A stretch of 11,420 nt of DNA from positions 1 to 11,420 of the forward strand of contig CAKRCJ010000049.1 in NCBI GenBank assembly GCA_934307185.1, in the 5' to 3' direction. The notes under the pieces were generated by a model that had not been told where the DNA came from, did not search any database, and saw only the letters and a list, made by a program, of their open reading frames with translations. The position numbers and the translations under genes were made by a program. This stretch comes from an uncultured Roseburia sp. GTDB lineage: Bacteria > Bacillota > Clostridia > Lachnospirales > Lachnospiraceae. Each line of letters opens with the position of its first letter. The stretch's first letter is position 1. This document shows positions 8,073 through 11,420 of the stretch, piece after piece.

Positions 8073-8106
8073 TTTATTCTATCCTCCACAATCTGTCTGT
8101 TTTTTA

Positions 8107-9039
8107 CTAATTAATTGGTGTTTCAAATTTATCTGCTGACGGTACCTGGTTTGCTCCAAAATATTTCTGTGAGAGTTCTTCTAATGTACCATCTTCATAA
8201 AGCTCTTTTAATGCCTGATTGACATCTTCACGTAAAGCTTTGCCCTCATCATTTAAAGGAAACAGGAAATATGCATCTAATGCCGTTGAGAATTTGGCTG
8301 TCTCTTCCTCAGACAATTCTGTTTTCTGTAATCCGTCAAAGCCAAACTCTTCAATGTAACTGTTATAAATCGGCAAATCGTCTACCCTGAAATCACTTGT
8401 TCCATCCTGAATATGTTCAAATACAACCGATAAGTCTGCTTCTGTGTAAATAATTTCAATCTGTGAGTCCGGATTTTCCTCATTCCACTTTTCAATTGCG
8501 TTTGTTACGTTTACACCGGCACCTGCTTCGATTTTATATTCCCTGTCTGCTGCATCCTGTAAAGAGGTAAGCGGCTTGTCATCTGCTCTCTGTACAAAAA
8601 CGTATTTTATCTCGTCATATGGGTAAGAATAGTAGTAACTTTCCGCTCTTTTCTCGTTGTAGCTGAAATTATTAACAGCAATTTGATAGTTTCCTGCGGT
8701 AAGACCGGAAAAAATAGCATCAAACTCTGCTGTCTGGAGATTTAAGCTGTATTGTGGAAGCTTATCAAATACCGCCTGTAACACTTCAATGTCATAGCCA
8801 GAATAACTTCCGTCCTCTTCGACCGAAATATAAGGCTTTGGAGAACCTCCTGTGACTGCATTTATTACTGTTACATCTCCATTATCCGCACTTTTTGCCG
8901 CTTCTATATTGCTATCCGTGGTTGAATTTTCATTTCCTGATGTAGCTGTATTGCTGTCCCCGCCACATGCTGTAAGGCCAATTGCTAATACTCCGGTTAA
9001 AATTCCTGCTGTAATTCTTTTTACAAAATTCTGTTTCAT
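8107..9039 (-). CDS. Amino-acid ABC transporter substrate-binding lipoprotein
   Basis: Surface-anchored solute-binding protein of the SBP_bac_3 family, 310 residues. Residues 1-25 are a lipoprotein signal: charged MKQNFVKR, a hydrophobic stretch, then lipobox LTAC with lipidated Cys25. A Ser/Thr/Asn-rich linker runs to about 55. The two-lobe domain follows, with GYDIEVLQAVFDKL, an FDAIFSGLTAGNYQIAVNN segment, and Arg131 in NEKRAE, the position that usually binds the ligand carboxylate; Asp220/221 in FRVDDLP probably faces the amino group. ATG 9039 is chosen because GAGGAG lies just upstream and the signal peptide begins there; an open extension to 9120 would place 27 charged residues before the signal. 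First gene of the operon, behind a 317-base leader with a terminator. The ligand may be cystine or an S-linked cysteine, judged by context only. Confidence 0.94.
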   Translation of the reverse strand: MKQNFVKRITAGILTGVLAIGLTACGGDSNTATSGNENSTTDSNIEAAKSADNGDVTVINAVTGGSPKPYISVEEDGSYSGYDIEVLQAVFDKLPQYSLNLQTAEFDAIFSGLTAGNYQIAVNNFSYNEKRAESYYYSYPYDEIKYVFVQRADDKPLTSLQDAADREYKIEAGAGVNVTNAIEKWNEENPDSQIEIIYTEADLSVVFEHIQDGTSDFRVDDLPIYNSYIEEFGFDGLQKTELSEEETAKFSTALDAYFLFPLNDEGKALREDVNQALKELYEDGTLEELSQKYFGANQVPSADKFETPIN

Positions 9040-9134
9040 AATCTGTTCTCCTCTATTCTTTCTATTTCTTCTTTTTTCTTTCATCTCTTCTTCATATGCT
9101 TTTATACGGTAATTTGTCAAAGTGTTTGTATTAT

Positions 9135-9181
9135 AAAAAAGCAGGTGGTTGTCATATGTTTATCACAACTGCCTGCTTTTT
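9135..9181 (-). terminator. Intrinsic terminator inside the operon leader
   Basis: On the minus strand AAAAAGCAGG (9181-9172) pairs with CCTGCTTTTT (9145-9136). After a two-base mismatch, GTTGT (9169-9165) pairs with ACAAC (9152-9148), leaving a 12-base loop GATAAACATATG. A run of six T (9140-9135) follows the stem. It lies downstream of the promoter at 9363-9391 and upstream of the first gene, so it should end transcription early unless prevented. It also has a T-rich flank on the other strand, but no plus-strand gene needs it. Confidence 0.85.
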
Positions 9182-9205
9182 CTTATTTCCGAAACACCCA
9201 GATGT

Positions 9206-9306
9206 ATAAATCATATGAAAATAAAACCGTATTCCTTCATACAGCACATACAACAACACATATATTTTCTTGTCATTATAGTTGTATTTGTTTTCATATG
9301 ATTTAT
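9206..9306 (-). repeat. Perfect 16-base inverted repeat framing the leader ORF
   Basis: In the transcript ATAAATCATATGAAAA (9306-9291) is exactly complementary to TTTTCATATGATTTAT (9221-9206), with 69 bases between. The first arm covers the spacer after the leader ORF's ribosome binding site and its start codon. The second arm contains the leader ORF's TGA stop (9213-9211). A ribosome starting or ending there would melt or mask this pairing. Confidence 0.85.
9211..9297 (-). CDS. Cysteine-rich 28-residue leader peptide (candidate attenuation peptide)
   Basis: A short ORF inside the operon leader. It has AAAGGAG (9313-9307) nine bases before ATG 9297 and ends at TGA 9213-9211. Its core, residues 13-20, reads MCCCMCCM: codons TGT TGT TGT ATG TGC TGT occupy 9258-9241. 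Overall it has five Cys and five Met in 28 residues. Cysteine is rare in bacterial proteins, so such a run between a promoter and a terminator is what a cysteine-sensing leader peptide should look like: scarce Cys-tRNA would stall ribosomes there. Cysteine-run leader peptides with this role are known in mycobacteria; I know of no description for this operon type. Chance from the TGT-rich sequence is the main alternative. Confidence 0.62.
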   Translation of the reverse strand: MKTNTTIMTRKYMCCCMCCMKEYGFIFI

Positions 9307-9316
9307 CTCCTTTCAT

Positions 9317-9346
9317 TTCCTACTTATTTGATATGTTATGTAGGAA
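9317..9346 (-). other. 5' leader hairpin
   Basis: Shortly after the predicted transcription start, TTCCTAC (9346-9340) is complementary to GTAGGAA (9323-9317) with a 16-base A/T-rich loop. It ends just before the leader ORF's ribosome binding site. It may protect the 5' end or pause polymerase; a seven-pair stem is modest evidence. Confidence 0.45.
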
Positions 9347-9362
9347 TTACTTTATATTGGAG

Positions 9363-9391
9363 ATTATATCCATCTTTTTGTTCTTTGTCAA
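9363..9391 (-). promoter_or_regulatory. Consensus vegetative-sigma promoter of the transporter operon
   Basis: The minus strand carries TTGACA (9391-9386), a 17-base spacer and TATAAT (9368-9363), both hexamers exact. The predicted start is near 9356. It lies about 65 bases past the stop of the upstream chemotaxis gene. So strong a core promoter fits a system whose control acts after initiation, at the terminator in the leader. I see no clear operator palindrome over it. Confidence 0.88.
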
Positions 9392-9455
9392 TTCTTTTGG
9401 CTATAGAACATTCCTTGCGTTTGCTATAGGTTTTAATTATAACTGCTTTTCTTCT

Positions 9456-10937
9456 TTACAAACTATTCTGATGTTCTACAGAATCTCTTAAATCCTCTGC
9501 CAATATATAAATACTTTCCAGAATTTTTTTACACTTTGTCATATCCTCTACCGTCACATCTGCCATGCGCAGTCCTTCTGTTGTAGATGCAGCAATTTCT
9601 TCACCCGTTGCTGACAAATGACTAATGTTATCTGATATTACGCCTGTTGCATCTAATATCTTTTTAATACTCTGCTCTGCAACATTAATATCGTTCATTA
9701 AAAGTTCTACAGACTGTCCTACCGCTCCGAATTTCGCTCTCGTATCATCAATCAGATTATTCTGTTTTTCTACAGATGATGCCGCATTTAAAATGCTTTC
9801 GTTTGCCCTCTTTGTATCCTCATTCAGTTTATTGATAATTTCTGTAATGTTTGTAGATGCCTCTTTGGTCTGTTCGGAAAGTTCACGTATCTCATCCGCA
9901 ACAACTGCAAATCCTTTTCCTGCTTCTCCGGCTCTGGCTGCTTCAATAGAAGCGTTCAAAGCAAGCAGGTTTGTCTGATTTGATATACTGATAATTGACT
10001 CTACAAAGGTTTTTACTTCTTCTACTTTACTTGTCAGGTTCTGAATAACTTCCACTGTTACTTTGCTTGCATTTGCTACATTATCTGCCTGCTCCTTTAG
10101 CTGTTCGATAACCTGTGCGCCTTCTTTTACCGTATTATCTGTCTCCTCTGACGCATGTATCATCTCGCGAATTCCCTGTTCTGCAACATCGGTATTTCCA
10201 TGAATATCCGTACACATAACCACCTGCCGCTGAATTGCTTCCGCTGTACTCTCTGTACTGTCAGCAATGTCCTTCATCGAACTATGGCTTACATTGATTG
10301 CCTCCTGCAGATTGTCCAGCATTTTATTTGCTTCCCCAAAATGCTTTGAAATATTTTCTGCAACAATTACCATTTTATTATTGCACTCTGCATGGGCGTC
10401 GGCCACACTTTGTATTTCCTGCAGATTTTCCTCAAAGAATTTTTCCAGTAAACGTATAATGCTGTTTGATGCATATGCAACAAGTAATAATACAAACAGC
10501 GCAAGTACATTATTTTGTAAAATAGTACCCTCACTATATGACTGTATCAGCAAATGAACTATGTTTGCAATCAATGCTATGCCATTTGTAATCATAACTA
10601 TTTTCTTATCCAGATAGGCCATAGTTGCAATTATCAATGGCAGTGCGTAGGTCCACGTTCCGATTGTTGAATTCAATTGAATTACAATAAAATACCCAAT
10701 CATCATAGTCATCGTCATGACTACCTCACATAAATGGGTAGATTTTTTCATCAGATAAGTAAACACAGTAATTGCAATTACTATAACGGCTGTTGCCGCC
10801 TGTATCATAATCTTTGTCTTGTGCTCTCCGTGACTTACTGCAAGTGATGCAGATACGGTTAATGCAATATATCCAAAAACAATTATAATTGCCAGAAAAA
10901 CACGTTTGTTGGCCCTTTTATACTGCTCGCTATTCAT
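9456..10937 (-). CDS. Methyl-accepting chemotaxis protein with six-helix membrane domain
   Basis: A 493-residue chemoreceptor-type signal transducer. Residues 1-165 are almost all membrane, with about six hydrophobic helices (near 13-34, 43-62, 72-90, 95-109, 113-131, 143-163) and only short loops, so there is no periplasmic ligand domain such as dCache or 4HB. I recognise no HAMP domain before the long coiled-coil signalling region. The CheA/CheW-binding hairpin tip is well conserved around 317-356, with [19 protein letters not shown] and [18 protein letters not shown]. There is no C-terminal NWETF-like CheR tether. Start ATG 10937 follows AAGGGGAT, and a flagellar-sigma-like promoter lies just upstream. 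It probably senses membrane state, or a ligand bound within the membrane or via a partner; the stimulus is unknown. No clear terminator follows the stop. Confidence 0.95.
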   Translation of the reverse strand: MNSEQYKRANKRVFLAIIIVFGYIALTVSASLAVSHGEHKTKIMIQAATAVIVIAITVFTYLMKKSTHLCEVVMTMTMMIGYFIVIQLNSTIGTWTYALPLIIATMAYLDKKIVMITNGIALIANIVHLLIQSYSEGTILQNNVLALFVLLLVAYASNSIIRLLEKFFEENLQEIQSVADAHAECNNKMVIVAENISKHFGEANKMLDNLQEAINVSHSSMKDIADSTESTAEAIQRQVVMCTDIHGNTDVAEQGIREMIHASEETDNTVKEGAQVIEQLKEQADNVANASKVTVEVIQNLTSKVEEVKTFVESIISISNQTNLLALNASIEAARAGEAGKGFAVVADEIRELSEQTKEASTNITEIINKLNEDTKRANESILNAASSVEKQNNLIDDTRAKFGAVGQSVELLMNDINVAEQSIKKILDATGVISDNISHLSATGEEIAASTTEGLRMADVTVEDMTKCKKILESIYILAEDLRDSVEHQNSL

Positions 10938-10972
10938 AATGTTATCCCCTTCTTTTCATATAGTTTATTTCT

Positions 10973-11000
10973 ATTTCGGCAAAATAGGCAGATTACTTTA
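10973..11000 (-). promoter_or_regulatory. Candidate sigma-28 (SigD/FliA-type) promoter of the chemotaxis gene
   Basis: The minus strand shows TAAA (11000-10997), a 16-base gap and GCCGAAAT (10980-10973). The flagellar sigma consensus is TAAA, about 15 bases, GCCGATAT; the -10 octamer differs at one base. The implied start leaves a short leader of about 28 bases before ATG 10937 that includes the ribosome binding site. Function of the gene and position agree with membership of the motility regulon. Confidence 0.65.
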
Positions 11001-11042
11001 GTTATATTTATCCATCGTTAATTTACCTTTATCATTCATTTC

Positions 11043-11420
11043 TTATAGCACTATTACAGCGGCATCAAGCCCCTCTATTTTTCCATCAAAGAGATTCTCT
11101 CTAAGTAAATCATATTTTTGTGCATACTCATTAAACACTCTTGCGCTGCTGCAGCAGTTGAAGATCAAAGCGAGTGTCTCTTCGCCATTTTTTCTAATCA
11201 TGACGATCGTCTCATCCTCATCCCTTGCAGCTATTTCAATCGGTTCACCTTCTACGATACATGTATGGTTTTTTCGTACCTTCAGCAGCTGCTTATACCA
11301 TTCAAACATCTCTTTATCCTGGTATTCTTTATCCCAGTACATGCCACGTCTGCAATCCGGATCATTTGCTCCGGGCATCGCAAATTCATCTCCGTAATAA
11401 ATCATAGGCATTCCCGGTAA
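11043..11420 (-). CDS. GH13 alpha-amylase-family enzyme, C-terminal fragment (5' end outside window)
   Basis: The last 125 residues of a glycoside hydrolase family 13 protein; the reading frame stays open to the window edge. It begins LPGMPMIYYGDEFAMPG, the segment that follows the seventh and eighth strands of the GH13 barrel, then DPDCRRGMYWD, which is typical of neopullulanase / cyclomaltodextrinase / maltogenic-amylase-like enzymes. The remainder, from about EPIEIAARDEDETIVMIRKNG onward, is the beta-sandwich C domain. The catalytic Asp/Glu/Asp residues lie outside the window, so activity cannot be judged. The likely role is cleavage of alpha-1,4/1,6 glucans or maltodextrins. It reads in the same direction as the chemotaxis gene; no clear terminator separates them. 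Confidence 0.9.
   Translation of the reverse strand, partial: LPGMPMIYYGDEFAMPGANDPDCRRGMYWDKEYQDKEMFEWYKQLLKVRKNHTCIVEGEPIEIAARDEDETIVMIRKNGEETLALIFNCCSSARVFNEYAQKYDLLRENLFDGKIEGLDAAVIVL

Larger units (their letters stand above)
9040..9356 (-). promoter_or_regulatory. Long 5' leader of the transporter operon, probable attenuator
   Basis: The stretch between the predicted transcription start and the binding-protein gene is about 317 bases. Its parts, in order, are a 5' hairpin, a cysteine-rich leader ORF with its own ribosome binding site, a perfect 16-base inverted repeat framing that ORF, an intrinsic terminator, and about 95 untranslated bases. I find no T-box core or S-box motif. The layout implies conditional termination before the structural genes. 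The regulatory logic is inferred; the elements themselves are visible. Confidence 0.7.

Noticed and set aside
9040..9120. N-terminal extension of the binding protein to 9120, and a TTGACA at 9120-9115 as a second promoter
   Set aside because: The extension puts 27 charged residues before an evident lipoprotein signal, and the GAGGAG site favours ATG 9039. The TTGACA has no -10 hexamer at 16-18 bases.
9181..9210. T-box-like GGGTG..CGG segment in the leader (minus strand, about 9201-9188)
   Set aside because: The invariant core GGUGGNACCGCG is not present, the segment is not placed to pair as an antiterminator, and no stem I specifier loop is visible, so a T-box is not supported.
9153..9316. 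Overlapping leader frame from ATG 9316 (minus) of about 54 codons
   Set aside because: Its only purine-rich upstream site (TAGGA) is directly against the ATG, too close to act as a ribosome binding site, and composition shows nothing distinctive. The Cys-rich frame has a correctly spaced AAAGGAG.
9370..9440. Paired CTATAG boxes after the chemotaxis gene as a terminator or operator
   Set aside because: Each box is only a six-base self-palindrome, the intervening 17 bases do not pair, and no T tract follows; the evidence is too weak to call.
9145..9491. Plus-strand open frames in the intergenic region (94 and 69 codons)
   Set aside because: No convincing ribosome binding site, low-complexity hydrophobic composition typical of AT-rich chance ORFs, and they run antisense through the promoter, leader and 3' end of the chemotaxis gene.

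Overview
The window looks like a chromosomal segment of a motile, low-GC gut-type Clostridium relative, most likely a Lachnospiraceae member. The grounds are AT-rich intergenic DNA, strong AGGAGG-type ribosome binding sites, a methyl-accepting chemotaxis gene behind a flagellar-sigma-like promoter, and protein sequences that read as Firmicutes. I see no insertion sequence, phage gene or CRISPR array. Species cannot be fixed from the sequence alone.

Layout: a tRNA-Lys(CUU), cut by the window edge, lies on the minus strand at 1-69. A plus-strand pepT (peptidase T) follows at 199-1425 and ends at a bidirectional terminator (about 1461-1510). Everything else reads on the minus strand. First comes a two-helix membrane protein with a coiled coil and an acidic Pro/Glu repeat tail (1563-2687). 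Next is a seven-gene operon spanning 2786-9039, then a 416-base regulatory interval (9040-9455), a six-helix chemotaxis transducer (9456-10937), and the C-terminal end of a GH13 alpha-amylase-family enzyme (11043 to the window end).

The core of the window is the operon. In order of transcription it encodes a lipoprotein amino-acid-binding protein, two tandem Xi-class glutathione transferase / glutathionyl-hydroquinone reductase homologues, a GNAT acetyltransferase, an amino-acid ABC permease, its ATPase, and a PepT-like M20 metallopeptidase. Uptake, thiol-redox cleavage, N-acetylation and amide/peptide hydrolysis together resemble, in logic, the Bacillus systems that salvage cysteine from S-modified cysteines. 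My inference is that this operon imports and strips a cysteine- or glutathione-linked compound.

The regulatory interval supports a sulfur role. A consensus promoter (TTGACA, 17 bases, TATAAT at 9363-9391) drives a leader of about 317 bases. The leader holds a well-initiated 28-codon ORF with the core MCCCMCCM, whose stop codon lies inside one arm of a perfect 16-base inverted repeat. It then holds an intrinsic terminator (9135-9181) about 95 bases before the binding-protein gene. One segment can pair either with the leader-ORF start region or with the terminator loop. This is the expected layout of ribosome-mediated attenuation responding to cysteine (possibly also methionine), and it is the most interesting item in the window.
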